Counted from the stretch's first letter, positions 1 to 14,553 are shown. The stretch: DNA of 64,000 nucleotides from Amia ocellicauda (GCF_036373705.1 NC_089852.1:28942707-29006706); one strand, 5' to 3'. Notes: generated by a model not told the origin, from the letters alone. Program-made: numbers and translations.

Positions 1-2644
1 CGTCCATATATTAATACATATTAAATGCATGCCAAAAAATTAGATGAAAACAGCACATGATTAGGAGTATATGATGTTATGGAATGGTGAATTGTTGTGG
101 ATTTGGGAAGCGCATAAATTACAGCCATCATTCACACGAGCCACGGCCCTCGTGCAGACTGCCCCCCCCCCCCCAGGTCTGGGGACTTTCTAAATTACAC
201 CCCTTTAACAGCGAAAGCGAACACCGCAGTCTAGTTCAGCGACAGCAAGGGGCCCCTCTCGCAGTAAGGCGCGGTTGTTTTTGGGTTGCCGTTTTTATGT
301 TTTGTTTTTTGTTTGTTTTAAATATCCACTTTAAATCACAGGGAACAAGACACTTTAAAACATTTCATAATGAACTATGAATACATACGAACACATAAAC
401 GCATGCACGTACTACCACCAATACACATTAAAACAAAGTAAAACACACGAACAGGTCAGATAAAATGGATACATGTACTTTTATTTATTTACTTATATTC
501 TACATTATTTTAAAACTCGAATATAATAATATAGGCCTACTGTACATACTATATACCTGTAATACTCAAGATCCTGCTGTCACTCCGAACCACAAACTCA
601 CTGTTCGACACTTTAGCCTGTGTGCAGCGGATCTGGCTGTAATTACACCAAACCGCAGACAGCTAAATCCACCAGTTAATTAATTAGTGGATAATTAATA
701 GTACATAGCCTATATGTAGAAGATTGGGATCGGCAGTCTGCCGAAGGGGGAGAACGGTGCAGGGGGGCTTGCGTTATCCGGGAGACTGCAGGCTGGCTGC
801 ACTGTGGCACGCTGGCTGTATGTTCAGCGATTGTTATCAAGGGGAAATGTTAATGTACCGATTAAAACATTTCAGTCGCACGGACACACACTGACGCAAT
901 CACGCAATGTCTGGACACATACCCAGAGTGTCCTTTTCGATTTGCATTGAAACCTCAACTAAGCACACCCCGGGAGTACAGCTGTAAAGACTATGAACTT
1001 AAAAATGATACGAGACGAGCCCATTTGTACCCCAAAAACACGTGTCACTGTGGTGAAAAAACAATAACGAATGAATTAACAGATACATTATGTGAATCTA
1101 ATTCAACAAATATGTTAACATCGTTCAAATTCAATCTTTCGTTTATTGTGATCAGGCTGTCACGACCAGAACGATGCAGCTGCAACTCCTGCCAAAATAA
1201 TTCAAAATAAATACGAAATCGAAGCAAATAAATGAATGCGAGTGGGAGTGGGGTGGAGCAGTACGCTCCGGTACTGATCTGGAGTGGAGGGGAGGGAGAG
1301 GACGGGGCCCGAGCGGGGCAGTTGGCCGGTCTCTACTGCCAGCCTGAGCACACGGCACTGATTGCCTGTGTGGGTCTTTACAGAGTGGGACATCAACAAG
1401 TCGAGCAGCTCAGAAAGCAGTAGTATCCGGCGTGGGGCGGCTCTGCCTTTTAAAACAACGTCTGCTGTTTGAACTTTGTGCTCACTCTGCAGCCCGAGTC
1501 AGGCGGCACAGGGCTGCTCCGTATGCCGGGGACAGTGTGTGGCTGGGGCTCAGCAGCCGGCGCTGTTATTTGACCTAAAATTGATCGCAACAGAAATCAC
1601 AGTCCAAGATCCCGCCCTCTGCCCCAAGCAATCAGCTCTTAAGCGAGTTTCGTTGTTCGTAGTTAAAATACCCTACTTAAAATACTTGCCTCCGATGTAT
1701 GAGACTTTGAAACTGCATGGTAGACACGTCCACTAATGCGGCATCGATGATGCATTTATTACAGGCAGGGCTGAGAGCTTTTGTACAGTGTATTAACAAA
1801 CACGTTGAAAAATTATATATAAAACTAATATGTATATACACACACGCATTAGTAAACATTAGTGCCATGGTATAATTCATTGATATATTAACTAGCTGCA
1901 ATAAAACGTGGGGTAAATTATATTACGAAAGCAGAGCTCAATATGTACAGGGAACGGAGTTCACGCAGTGATCTGATAAATGAATGGAAGTGATTTTATA
2001 TAACTTTTTTATTTTGGCGTTGGGCAAAAGTAATTCCCCAGATGTAAATTATGTGCGCTGTCTGTATCTAAACTATAGGCTAGTTGCAAAGGAAGAAATC
2101 GGAACGTGTTTTTCTGAAGATTTTATTACGTCTTCAAAATGTGTATTTAAATTGTATTTGGTTGTCAGCCGTCGCCATCGAAATTGTCCTTTTCTGTTTT
2201 ACAGGGTGGCAGAGACACACAGGGAGTTAAAACTCAAAACACAAACACGAAAACGACCCTATTGAAGAAGCATGTGGACAACCACCAAACACCATTCAGG
2301 AGTATTTACACATGAACACAAAAACGTGTTAATCCAACGTGCGGAAGGAAAATGTCCTAGACTTTTAAAAATACTTTTTAAAAAAAAGTTTGATTTTGTG
2401 ATTATTTTATTTAAAAAAATGACAAATTAGGCTATATACATCGAACTGCTTCAAAATATTAAATCAAGTATAAATCATTATAAATAAATCAATACATGAA
2501 TAAAGATGCTAATTAAAATACATTCCACAAAAAATAAATTAATACAATTTACTTCAAATTACTTCACAGAATGCAAAGCAGATTATGTTGCCACTGTTGT
2601 TCACGTAACCAAAGCCAAGATACAGAGAGATAGACAGATACAGG

Positions 2645-2657
2645 TAGACAGACAGAC

Positions 2658-2709
<52 letters not shown>
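2645..2709. repeat. (GACA)n/(TAGA)n microsatellite
   Basis: Tetranucleotide repeats, GACA units passing into about 13 TAGA units. Confidence 0.95.
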
Positions 2710-2712
<3 letters not shown>

Positions 2713-2797
2713 CACAAAACTGAGAAATATAATACTTCAACCGAATGAAACAGAAACGTGATAAAACGATGCTTTTGCAGACCCCTGCGCTTGTTCT

Positions 2798-2834
2798 TTG
2801 TGTGTGTGTGTGTGTGTGTGGGGGGGGGGGGGGG
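2798..2834. repeat. (TG)n followed by a G14 run
   Basis: About 11 TG units adjoin 14 G. Confidence 0.95.
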
Positions 2835-5800
2835 TGCAGCGAAACAGAAATTACTTTTAGCAGCGATACAGCAAGAAGGGGAAGCCACACTCTGTTTTTC
2901 TTGCCTTAACCCATCTGGTCCGTTTAAAAGCCCGTAAGAGATCCAAGTCGCTTAAAAACGCCAAACTCTGCGGTCATTTAACATGCGAAACTATTTACAG
3001 CAGACAGCGCTGTTTGTTATTGCAGTTTTAGGTCTTTCGTGTAAGCGATGATAATCATCTACACACTAGCTGCCGGCGCAGAGCTTCTCAGGGGGTCGGG
3101 ACCTATGGGGCAGATACAGGCCGGCAGGTCGACAATGTACTGTGTGCGTGTGTGGGAGGGGGGGGTGCATCGTACTTGTCCTTTCCCGACACTGTGAGCA
3201 CGAAGGGTGAAGGGGGTGCAACTCTGAAACTGCAGAGGAAGAAGAGGTGGGGAGGTGGAGAGAGAGAGATACTAGGGCCATGGGTAGGGAGATATGCATT
3301 ATCTTACTGCATGTAAGGTATTGCACTTTGCACTGGTAGTACAGATATAGAAGGGGTGTATCCTCTACCTTACACTCACACGGTTACTTCCATTCCCGAA
3401 GTAAACTCTCCTGTGGCTGGATGGACAAAACTCTTTCAGTTTAGCCTGTCTGTGCTGGACTGTGTGGGTCTGATCGACACTGTCTATCTGCCACACACAT
3501 TAGGCCTACTGCACACCAGCCACCCTGCTGCTGCGGACGCACACACATGGCCTTCTGACGCAAAGACAGCGCTGGAGTCTGTACAAAACAAAAAGAAAAA
3601 ATGCAACACAATCGCAGACAATGAAGGCGGTATAGGTGAAAGTCTAACAAACCAGACAAAAAAAAGCGTTAAAAACGACATTCAAACAAAGAACAACAAA
3701 AATATTTATGAAATGGCGATAAAGTTGGGTTCTTAAACACAACTGTTTAAACATCTATTATTTTACTTATTGGTTGATTGATGTATGTGTGTGTGTTTGT
3801 GTTTTGTTTTCAAGTATATGATTATTTTCCCTATATGTGCACACATGTAACTAAACATAGGCCTACAGATTTTAAAAACAATATACTATTTCAGAACAAA
3901 TATTAAAAAAAAACGTTTTGTGTTTTATAGGGTCAATTCAATTCAAAATAAATGATACATACATTTTTCTGCGGAATTTTGATTTAAAAATAAACATTGA
4001 GAGTGTAAGGGCCTGGCTAGGTAGATTTTTTATTTTTTGAAATTGTACTTCATAGTTCAAATTTAAACAAAATCGTGACATGAACCACCTACGTTTCACT
4101 GCCGAAGAAGTGTCGGGATTACTTTGTGCTGATTGTATTTACTGCACTTTGTAGCCTAATGTTTTGAATTGTTTTCTTGTGAAAATCGTAGTCCTGGGTA
4201 AGGGTGTCATAAATAAATAAATACCTACACACTTTCATACAACAAATGTTTTTTCCAGTAAATAAATAATACAAATGCCAGTGCCGGAGTCATGCACCGC
4301 ATACATGCAGAGCTGGGGCCTGTGCTGGCGAAGTGGGGTTTTGGGCGTGTCTCTTTAGTTACTATTATTTTTAAAAAATCTGCCGATAGTGGACATATTC
4401 TCCTAAAAGCTGTTGCTTGTCACATTTCCCCGCTTTGCTACTTCTAATCCTAAACGTGTAAGAAGTTAAGGGGAACAGGGGAAGTGCCTAAAACGGACTG
4501 ACTACACAGCAGCGTCCTTGGGGCAGAGGTCACAGTCCATTCGTGGTTGTTTTTAATTAAATCAAAACTAAAAACGCGCCTGTGGGGGCTGGTCCGCTCT
4601 GTCTCGGGTCCTGCAGCGGAGGGCGACAGATAAAGTTAAACGGAGCACGGATGTTTTTGCCATGTAAGAAGAGTGAGGTATGGAAATGGGGGCTGGGAAG
4701 TGTAAGTGCTATTGCTGTGTATAGTGGTCCCTTTAAGACATCAGCGAGACGGCATTTTTTTAAATACCATCTCTAGGGAGCAGAATGAGACCCCCTTCCC
4801 CCCCAACCAATCTAAGTGTTCAAAAAAGACCCGGCCCGTGGTGAGGGTGAGGGGGCACGTCAGGTCCGAGACTAATTAGCACTGAAGTTACAAGCAGTGG
4901 GCCTCTTCTGCGCATATTCATAATATTCACCTATTACCAGTATATAGGAGCGACTCAGCGGTGATGCTGTGCTGCTGAGCGGCTGAATGGGGTCCCCGGT
5001 GGGTCCCCGGTGAGAGCAGCAGGCGTTGGCTCCGAGGAACAGGGGAGTAAACACTAGGAGATGCGATGGTATTATAGTGAAGTTTGCAATATTTACTTTA
5101 ACATTTATTATTAACATCTTCATCATAGCATTTAACAGCAGCAAAGAAGCCCGTGCTACTAGCTTGTGAGATGTTTGTTTTGCCATCTTTAATCTCGCAG
5201 TTTAAAGCCTACTAAAGATTATTGTTGTTGATAATATAGGCCTACTAATAACAATCATAGTAATAATTATTATTATTAATAATATTATAGGGTTGCCTAA
5301 TGGTACGTATTTCATGTGTTCAATGTATGTGGAAGGAAACGGGAGTAACGATAACGGGCAAATTTAATCCAACACAGACTCAACTGTTCCTTCACTGCCA
5401 AACAAAACCGCATTCCCAACCAGGACAATGTGTTACTGGTTAAGAGTTACCGATGAGTGTGCGCGCACCGCTATAGGCAAGCCATGCAAAACAGCATAAA
5501 CTTGAAAGAAATATCCCTGACAATGTGCATCTCCTTGAAGCGAGGCGAAACGAGCAGCTATGAAACTCCTGTGGTGCCCGTGTGGCGGCGGGCGAGCAGC
5601 CGTGCTCTGCAGACCAGGAGGGCTCGATGAACAGCGAGAGGCGCTTCTCCGACACGAATAAAAGTACAATTCTGGCGGACAGCTGAAGAAACGGTGCTTG
5701 TCTGACAGCATGGGGGTTTAAAATAAAAACGCGTTCCCACACAGCAGTCCTTATGGGAATACCGGGTAAATACAATTCCGTTTTTTATTTCTTAAATTTT

Positions 5801-7686
5801 GAAAATAACACATAATACTCTTGAATTTTATATTTAAATATCGGCAACACCCTTTTCTGCAGATCAAAATCCATCTCTGCGTTCCTGAGAGGAGCTGCAG
5901 CCCAAGACACCCGGCGGTGAAGAGGAGAAATAGGTCACAATTCATATTTTGTCTCCGTCGGTTGTTTTTGGAAAACAATCTGTATTGGAACGTGGAACTT
6001 CAATCGGGGTTTTTAGTCGGGTCTTTTGTTTAGGAATGTCTAGCTAGAAAAGGAAAAGTAAATGTTTGCACTGAAGCAGAAATGTTTGAAACGGTGACGT
6101 TATTTCAAAGAGAATAACAGAAAGAAGGAAATAGGTAAAACTACACACGACCAGGAAGCTGTCCCTGTAGTGGTGGTCACGGACTCCCGCTCCTGGAAGT
6201 CTGCAGTGAAGCGTGGTCAGCTGTGGAGGCCGGAGGAGAGAGGAGAGACGAGCCGGGCACACAGGACACCTGGCCAGGTGGGTCTCCAGACTGCAGGAGC
6301 TGCCCTTTGCGGTTTGTTTTGACACAATTAATTCATAGAACCTTGCAATGTTGTACAGTCATCCCATTCGAGAACAATATTGATGTTTTATTGTTAAAAT
6401 AAAATTAATACATACAGCCGTGTTATATATATCAAAAGGAACAGAGTAAATATATATTCCAATTCAATTTCATTTACTTAAAAATGTTTAATGAGATTCC
6501 ACCAGTGTATTTAACACCTCTGGTGGCTTGTTGGCGTGCTGTGTGTCTGCCGACAGCGGGCTGCCTGGAGGCTGGAGGTTGTACAGTTTTATTGCGGTCT
6601 CACTGTGGTCTGTTTGTCTAAGAGCCATCAGGGCAGCCTCACCCTGTGGTTCAAAGCCAAGGGAAAGGCCATCTGAAGTGACTGCGGGGCGGAACCAGCC
6701 GCTGCTGTGACGCTCAACTCACTGTTTCCCAGTCTGTTCCCCGCTGACGGAGCCCATTAGTCTTTCAGTGAGAACCCTGATCACGTCTTTAAGTGTTTAA
6801 GAAACACTTCATGTTTAAAAATAGGAAATTGTGAACTAAAAAATGACAATATGTGAAACAGGAAGACAGGAATGGTCTAACAGTTGCATTCAGCTTGCTA
6901 GAGAGCAGTATGGTATGAAAGGGTTACATTTAAATCTGGGATAGGGTTAGAGTCTCCAGTAGGAGGCGTTTGTTAAGCTTGGGGTTGTATTTTTTCTGAG
7001 TTATCTGAACCAGGGTAAAATTGTAAGTGTCTGGCTGCTGTTGGGCCTAAAATGGGGGGGATAGTCTACTGATTTAATTCTGTGTTTTCAAATGTATTAA
7101 TGTACAACCACTCAGTCACAACTCGGGCTGGTCTCGCAAATGCAAAGCCAGTTAGGCTCGGGGTCAGGATCACAGGGCTGCAGGAGCTCAGCCTGAGAGG
7201 GGGAGGCTGTGCTTTGGCCCCTGTCTGCCACAGCAACCTGGTCTGGGCGACCCGGGAGACCTTGGTGTTACAGTAACATCCATCTGCAGCAGCAAGGCAG
7301 GTAAAGAGACACCCTCCCACGTGCGCCGAGAGCCGAGACACACCTCATCTGTCACTGCTGGCTGGCCAACTCCACCCCGGCCTGCAGCCCTCCTCTCTCT
7401 CTCTCTTTATCTCTCTATCTGTCACACTGCCCCAGCCTCATTCATCACAGCCACTCCTGAGGGCTCTCTCTCTCTCTTTCTGTCTCTCCACTCCTCCGCA
7501 AGTATAGCACACCATAGTGAAGTGAAATATAGCAGGACAATAAATCTGCACATCTTTTCTTCCTGAAAAAAAATTGTAATTTATTTTTTTGACCTCTACT
7601 ACACTGCATTCTACAGTATTTTAGTTTGGCCCTATCACGACTTGAGTTACTCATTCACTGCACTCAGCGTTTCCCAGCAGCAAAAC

Positions 7687-7687
<1 letters not shown>

Positions 7688-7732
<45 letters not shown>
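7688..7732. repeat. (AAT)n microsatellite
   Basis: About 15 uninterrupted AAT units. Confidence 0.95.
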
Positions 7733-7734
<2 letters not shown>

Positions 7735-9642
7735 AGATGTCACTCAGTGCACATGCTGTCAGTGAAACACCCCCAGGGACTCGCTGACTGATCTGCTCAT
7801 TTTAAGGTATCAGGATTTCAAGGGATTGGTTAAAAAAAAGAAAAGTTGAACTGTCTGTTGTCTGCAAAGGGTCACGTGATGTGTATTTGGCTCCCTGTCA
7901 GAAAACCCGCAGCTGCAGCCGGACTGTCAATCATCTGCGTGTCCGTGAGAGTGCGCCACCACCAGGGCGGCGCAACCCCGAGGCGAGTTTATACTCCGCC
8001 CGAGTAGCCTGCTCAATTACGCATATATATATATATTTTTTTTAAATTTCGGCTTGATTAGATCAAGATACCTGCATTCCCCAGTCCTTGTGGTGCTGGG
8101 GGTTGAGGGCGGCCTATGAAACACCGGACTCTTCTGAAATACTTGCACTGAATTTGCACTGAAGCCAGCGATACAATGAGTCAAGTGATAATTATTGTAA
8201 TAGCCGTTTAGGTTAGGTTAATAAATAATACGGATGTGGTATCACAACCACAGACGTAGGTGTAGGGGGTCTTGCCCCCACCCCCCGCCCCCATAATAGG
8301 GAGGGAACGTCAATTTGTCCATTAATCATGTCCTCCCCGCTTTTGCAAATGTGTCAAATCATCCCCCACTTGTATGAAAGACTTGACCATTCATAGAAGT
8401 TATTTACGAGGTGTACGGGGAATCGTCCCCCCACTCTTGACACGTCCCTCCCCGCTAGAGAAGCAGGCTGCAGTCCCCCCTTCCCGCTGGCTCGGCAACT
8501 CGGCAGCACTCCCACTCCCACCGTGACTCCCAATGACTGTCCACTGCACTTCTGAAATGAAAGTTACGCCACTGATAACGCTACACTGCGGCCCGTTGCG
8601 CAGCTGGACGTATTCAACTCCGCAGAAGTGCAATTTCAACAGTGAGTGTAAAAGACAGAGTCGTGTCACAAGTTTTGATTTAGTGCGGGTCTATATCTTT
8701 AGGTATAAAAATCTGCTAGAATAATATTCATGGTTTTCATCTAGGTGCAGAATTAAAACCTACCCTAGATATATTGAAATATTCACTGTAAAAAACAATT
8801 ATTATTTATTTTTTGGACGGGCTGTGCAGGTAAGCCTATACGGCGTCTCTCCTAAATAGTCCCCTGTGCAGAAACGAACACGAGCTCTGTAGTCTCATTC
8901 AGCAATGTGTTAAAAACAAATTTAAAAAATTAAAATATTTTTTAACACATTGGTTGTGCTTACAGACGCGCAGTGAAATATCTGACCTGCCATGAACTTC
9001 GAGGGGATTCAGATATATAGGCGTCTATAGAGGTGCATATTTTCGGTATGTAGATGCAAGAAATTCATAAATAAATACATAAAATAAAAGTGTCAAGAGC
9101 AGGTCGGTTCCCGAGGCTGACACTACGGGGGCCCTTCTCGCCGAGTCCTCGCACTGAAGCCCCGGCGGAGAGAAGCACGCCGCGGTCTCAGAGGAGCCGA
9201 GAAGAGCCCTTCGTCAGTGGGGTGAACTACCCGTGGACGGGGAGAGTTAGAGAGACCACGACCGAACAGCACCTCCTCTTATAAAGGGTGGAGACACAGA
9301 TCTGCTGGACCTGATGACAGACCCCTGCTCTTTCTCTCCCTTTCATCCTTTAATTAGTAGCGAATGCGCAGTTACTATGCCGAGCTGTCAATCACGACAC
9401 GGCGGATTGATAGCACGCGTTGATTGTACAGCTGCATTGCTATCATTATTAATAATATTCGTATTCATATTAATATTAAGGATCTCTCCAAGCGCCAGTA
9501 TGCATTGTAATTAATAGGTAAAGTGAACGCACACAAAGTTAAAGTTAAATGCAAATTCAGGTTTTGTGAGGGTTAGCGCTTTACTTAAACTTATTTTATT
9601 TTTTAATTTTGACATTCAGTAAATCATAATAATAATAATAGT

Positions 9643-9679
9643 TATAATAATATAATATAATATAATATAATATAATATT
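9643..9679. repeat. (TAATA)n pentanucleotide repeat
   Basis: Seven imperfect to perfect TAATA units next to the 9677 hairpin. Confidence 0.85.
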
Positions 9680-9745
9680 CACATCAGCCCCTCCCCAGGA
9701 CAGCCCGCCGGGATCAGGCTGTCCTGGGGAGGGGCTGATGTGAAT
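9677..9745. repeat. perfect inverted repeat, 29-bp arms and 11-base loop
   Basis: Left arm 9677-9705 and right arm 9717-9745 are exact complements (core CAGCCCCTCCCCAGGACAG) around the loop CGCCGGGATCA. The arms are GC-rich, unlike the (TAATA)n that precedes them. Confidence 0.95.
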
Positions 9746-10929
9746 TGAGAGGCTGCCCACTTGCTTATTGACCCATAATGGCTATACAATGACCCGGCTG
9801 ACCCCAGCGTGACCCCCCGACCCCGGCAGGACCAGCCCCACCGAACGGACCGAGATATGCTAAGAGAAGAGGGGGGATGGGAGAGAGAGGGGGGTGAAGC
9901 TGGAAGCATTTACAAAATGCCTTAAAAACAAAAGGGTCTGTTAACTGTAAACAAACCCCCTTAAATCGCCTGAAAACAGAAGAATAGAGCTAACATACTG
10001 ACGATTTGTCACGAGTGGGAATCGACAACATTTGTGACGATATACAGATCACAGACAGTTACTGTAAGGTAGTCATAGAGTTTCGTCTGTGTGCTTATTC
10101 ATTATGTATGTATTTATTATCAAAAGGCGTTACGCTGAAACTTATTTTTCATAAAAAAACACTTTACACATTACGTATTATAAAAAGTGCAAAATAAAAA
10201 CCACAAATATAAACGCATGTATATATTCACAAGTCTTAATTCAACAGAAGTCAATTACAAAATACATCGCGAAATATCAACACTGTGTGCAATAGGGTTC
10301 GAAAAAATGAAGAATTATAAATATAGATCAACCAAGTTGTGAACCAATATCCTTTAAATATATATAGTTTGTTGTTTGCTTTGTTTTTAGTACTACTAAT
10401 AATGTGTGGATGAAAACTCCCAAAAGGATAAACTAAACTAAAAGAAAATTGCAAATCTGGTGCGTTAAATATTGGCATTATCAGTCAGTAATACCTCGTG
10501 TGCTGCAGAGTACGATCCTTCATCGTTCAATTCCACACAATTAACTTATTTTAATTTTCACTAGGATTGAATTTGATAGCTAAAAGAAAACTTAACAGTT
10601 CTCTAATTGAACAAGATTAAGGTTTAGTTCTTCACCGTCTGATTGAACTTATTTTACCAGTGATTTAGTAATATAGACTACAACAAAATACAAAGTAAAA
10701 AGCATCACAAATAATGTAAACAGACTCAATAGAAGTAAACAAAAGAAGCTCAAATCAGAACCGGGAAACAACACGGGTCTCCACTGAGATCAGAACCAAC
10801 AGCAGCAACGCTGACGGCAGAACCACAAAACACAGGGTCTTCATTGAAACTATTACTACATGAAAAGGTAAGAAAGAAAGAACAAGAAAAACAGAATAAT
10901 CGTAATCGTAAGCAAACAGCAAGTAATTA

Positions 10930-12600
10930 ATTTATGATATACATGAAATATAGACAGCAACCCAATTAAAGAAACAATTTAAAATAATGGGAACATTAAA
11001 AATGCAAAACGACGCTTCGGAATAGGAAAGAATCAAAACATTGTCCTTAAAAATGATGATCAATGAACAATCAAAGCCAGAGATGCGATTATCAGAGCAG
11101 TGGAGGAATTCTACAGAAACCATATAGTGGTGATGACAGCAGTAAAGAAGAAGAAGAGGTTTCAATGACCAGAAGTGAAATACCAGATGTGATTCCACAC
11201 TATACCATAAAGAAGATGAAAAGTGGAATCACCATTGCAGGAGATCCTCCTAAAATAAGGAATTGGTGAAGGAATTGATAGGATTCTCAAAGAGAAACGC
11301 TTCACAAAGTGTCTCAGAAATCAACAATTAACAGACAAATGGAACAATGCAACTGTCATTCTCCTTCACAAAAAAGGGGCGACAGAAGATCTGAAGAACT
11401 ATAGGCCCTTTAGTATACTTTCCACCCTATACAAATTATTTACAGATATATTAACACATCGCCTTCAAAACACACTGCACTTCGCCCAACCAAGAGAACA
11501 AACAGAATTCAGAAGTGGATATAACACGTTGCATCATAAGTTGTAGGATAAATATTGAAAGGACACAGAGAATATGAGCTTCCTCTGTGCCTGGGCTTTG
11601 ATGATTACGAGAAAGCATTCGATTCAATACAAACTCAGTCATCAGGCCTCTAAGAAATCAACACATTGAGGAAACATAACTTTTATTAACTATATCTGCA
11701 ACAATACTACATCAACAATCTGACACCAACAAGACACTGACCAGATCAAGATTTGTCAAAGAGACACAATCTCTGCAAAACTCTCCACTTGGAGAAGTGT
11801 TCAAGACTTTGCACTGGGAAGAAAAAATAATCAAGTTAAACAGACTATTTGAAGAATTTAACGATTTTCCGATGATAGTCATAGTTGCCAAAACCACTGA
11901 GGACCTGCAGATTCAATTTCAAGAACTCTCAGATGTAAGCTGAAAATTAACCTGAGTAAAACAAAAGACATGTTTAAAAGCTTTGTTAAATAATACAATT
12001 GAAGTAGATCAACGGATACTCGAAGAAGTCAAACCTGATGTCAGCATAGACGGAGATTTATGGAAGAAAATGGGATGGAGTGCATTTGGAAGAAACAGCA
12101 ATACGCTGTTGAAATGAAATCTACCCACTTGCCTCAAGATAAAAGTATTTGATTAATGCGCAATAGCAGTACTTATGGATATGAAACCTGGTCACTTATT
12201 GTAAAACTTACACTGGACGACACAAAGCGGAGCATGAAACCATGTATGCTTCGAATAACAAGAAAATATATTAAAAATAAATGATTGGATCCGAGAAAAA
12301 ACCAACACATGTGACATAATTGAAAGAGTGGAAATGTTTAAAATGCCAATGGGCCGGACACACTGCAAAAATAACAGATTAAAGGTAGACAAAAGAAGCC
12401 GTTGAATGGACCCCAAGAGCTGAAAAAAGACCTAGAAGAACAACACATAGAATATGGGAAGATGAAATCATATGCAGGCGAGACATGGAAAAGAGAAGAT
12501 GTAGATGGAAACATCATTCCTGGGCAGACGCATTTCGACACAAGACAACAGTCTTTCACAGTCCCAACCATTGACTTGTAAATAATCATGGATACAGTAA
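10930..12600 (+). mobile_element. decayed RTE-like LINE
   Basis: Fragments of a reverse transcriptase occur in order but in shifting frames with stops: WNNATVILLHKKG and NYRPFSILSTLYKLF (about 11340-11440), QPREQTEFRSGY, DDYEKAFDSIQT (about 11598), a FSDD relic of the catalytic FADD box (about 11866), and the C-terminal KRPRRTTHRIWEDEI (about 12430). The order and C-terminal motif are typical of RTE-type elements. It is inactive. The 5' boundary is uncertain and may reach 10740. Confidence 0.7.
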
Positions 12601-13758
12601 GAGCCTTTAAATATAATTTAAAACATAAGGCAAAAGCAGCAGTTCATTATTCGCTTGGTGGAAATTAATTGATAATTCAATGGCAAAAAAGGCTGGATAC
12701 AATTAGTGTTCAAAAAGGGAAAACGCTTTAAATAAAACAAACAAAAAATGACAGCAGAACACATATATATGTTAAGAATGCGCGTTGTGATAGTGAAGTG
12801 TATGTGTAATTGGTAAATTATTTAAAAACAAATCAGAAAACAAAACAAACAAAACTGGTTTTTATTCGCCTTTTTTGATTGCAGTGAAAACGCGTCACTC
12901 CTGATGATATTGGATCACAAAGTGCTGAAACACCATCAATAACCCCGAGGATCCCTCCAGCTCCGAGGTCTGTTCAGAGTAACTTATCCACACATTTATA
13001 CACACAAGAGAACAAAATGAAAGCACACTAATTGTGATTGTAACACATGTGGTGTTAACATCAAGAAACAGGGCCAAGTTTGCGTTTTTTTAACTAGTTA
13101 TTATCTTATTGCCGCTTCCTGATTTTAGCATAAACTGGCCTTGTCCACGGACACAGACCGCACTGTTAGCATTTTAAACTAAAACCAGTTGTTGGTTGTA
13201 AATTATATTGAAAGCGGATGCAGATATTGATAGTAATCTGTACCACAGGGAATCCACAGCACACTAACTGCAAAACATACTCGGCCTATATATACACATT
13301 AAAATATGTTACAATATACACAATTAAATGAACAAATTCATACTTAATCGTTTACATTAGTAATCTAGTAAGAAGGTAAATAATTAATTTTGAACAGTTT
13401 GGCTTTTTGTTTTTTCAAGATGACCCACATGATGTGCTGTGAAAAGTGGATGCTGCAGAAAGTTACACAAATGCACAAATGTATACCACATTTCGACACA
13501 TATTACACACTATGAAACACAAAAAGCTAAATAAATAGACAAATCGGATAGGGAAATAATAAATAAATATATTAATTAAAGCAGTCCCTTATGAAATTTA
13601 GCTCAATCGCCAAGCGGAAAGATCACACGCGCTTCAATGATCTAATTATATAGATATTCTCCCGTCGCAGCAGCCGCGGCTTATGTGCGTAAATTGAGCA
13701 TGTTTTTAATCATGTTTTTAAAATGTGCCAAGTCATGTAATTTAACTATAAAATTGTG

Positions 13759-13796
<38 letters not shown>

Positions 13797-13801
13797 GATT
13801 T

Positions 13802-13839
<38 letters not shown>
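13759..13839. repeat. (ATT)n and (GTA)n compound microsatellite
   Basis: ATT units at 13759-13796 and GTA units at 13802-13839. Confidence 0.95.
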
Positions 13840-13979
13840 TATAATATTGTTTTCAACAGACCACCGACCAACAAAGTAGTGAAACAGGCAAGAGTGCTGT
13901 ATTGATTATCCCTTGGCACTGTTATGCTTGTCACTTGTTGTGGCTCATTTGTAGGCTGCTATAGGATGTGCGCCCTGAT

Positions 13980-14027
13980 TGTATTGTACTGTAAATCGCC
14001 ACGGGTAAAGGCGTCTGCGAAGACTGA

Positions 14028-14084
<57 letters not shown>
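13980..14084 (+). mobile_element. V-SINE 3' tail fragment ending in (AAT)n
   Basis: TGTAAATCGCC...GGGTAAAGGCGTCTGCGAAG is a diverged V-SINE end, passing directly into 18 AAT units. Confidence 0.55.
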
Positions 14085-14085
<1 letters not shown>

Positions 14086-14473
14086 GTAATGTCCTTTAGT
14101 CCTTCCAAACTGCTCAGTTGTTGGAGAGTTAGTGCAGCCCCTCTGCGGTGGCAGGGTTTGAGCGTGTTTTCGTTTTTTCTGACTGCGAGGAGTGTCTGGT
14201 TTCCGGCAGGAGCCGGGGCTGGTGCCGCTGCCCAGCGTCTGTGTGGCTCCGAGGGGCGGATTTGCAGCGGGATTAGGGCGCTCCGCGGAAAACACGTTTG
14301 GCGGTAACTCGATAAGAGCAGCACGGGGAGATTAGGTTGACAGACAGATGCAGCTGACCGGCAGAGCCTCCCATTGCACTGAGATCCGCTTGCGGTCTGC
14401 TGGTAATTGACTTTTCAAAACCCCTGACAGTTTCTTTCCCACCAGAAAAAAATAATTATGATAATTATAATTA

Positions 14474-14532
<59 letters not shown>

Positions 14533-14553
14533 ATAATAATAATAATAATAATT
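14474..14553. repeat. (CTA)n and (AAT)n compound microsatellite
   Basis: About 19 CTA units pass into about 7 AAT units. Confidence 0.95.

Larger units (their letters stand above)
1..10740. other. intergenic, no gene seen
   Basis: AT-rich sequence with scattered GC-rich patches (about 5430-5700, 7900-8000, 9090-9300) and the repeats listed separately. A TATAAAGG at about 9280 follows the last GC-rich patch, but no supported reading frame follows it. None of the short frames resembles a protein I know. In human, MLLT6 lies on this side of CISD3; no part of it was found. Confidence 0.6.

Noticed and set aside
2645-2709. CRISPR-like array
   Set aside because: The short-period repeats are microsatellites in eukaryotic DNA, with no spacers.
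13924-14324. Overlapping frames of 116-127 codons on both strands
   Set aside because: They are built around the (AAT)n repeat, giving poly-Ile, poly-Tyr or poly-Asn-type tracts.
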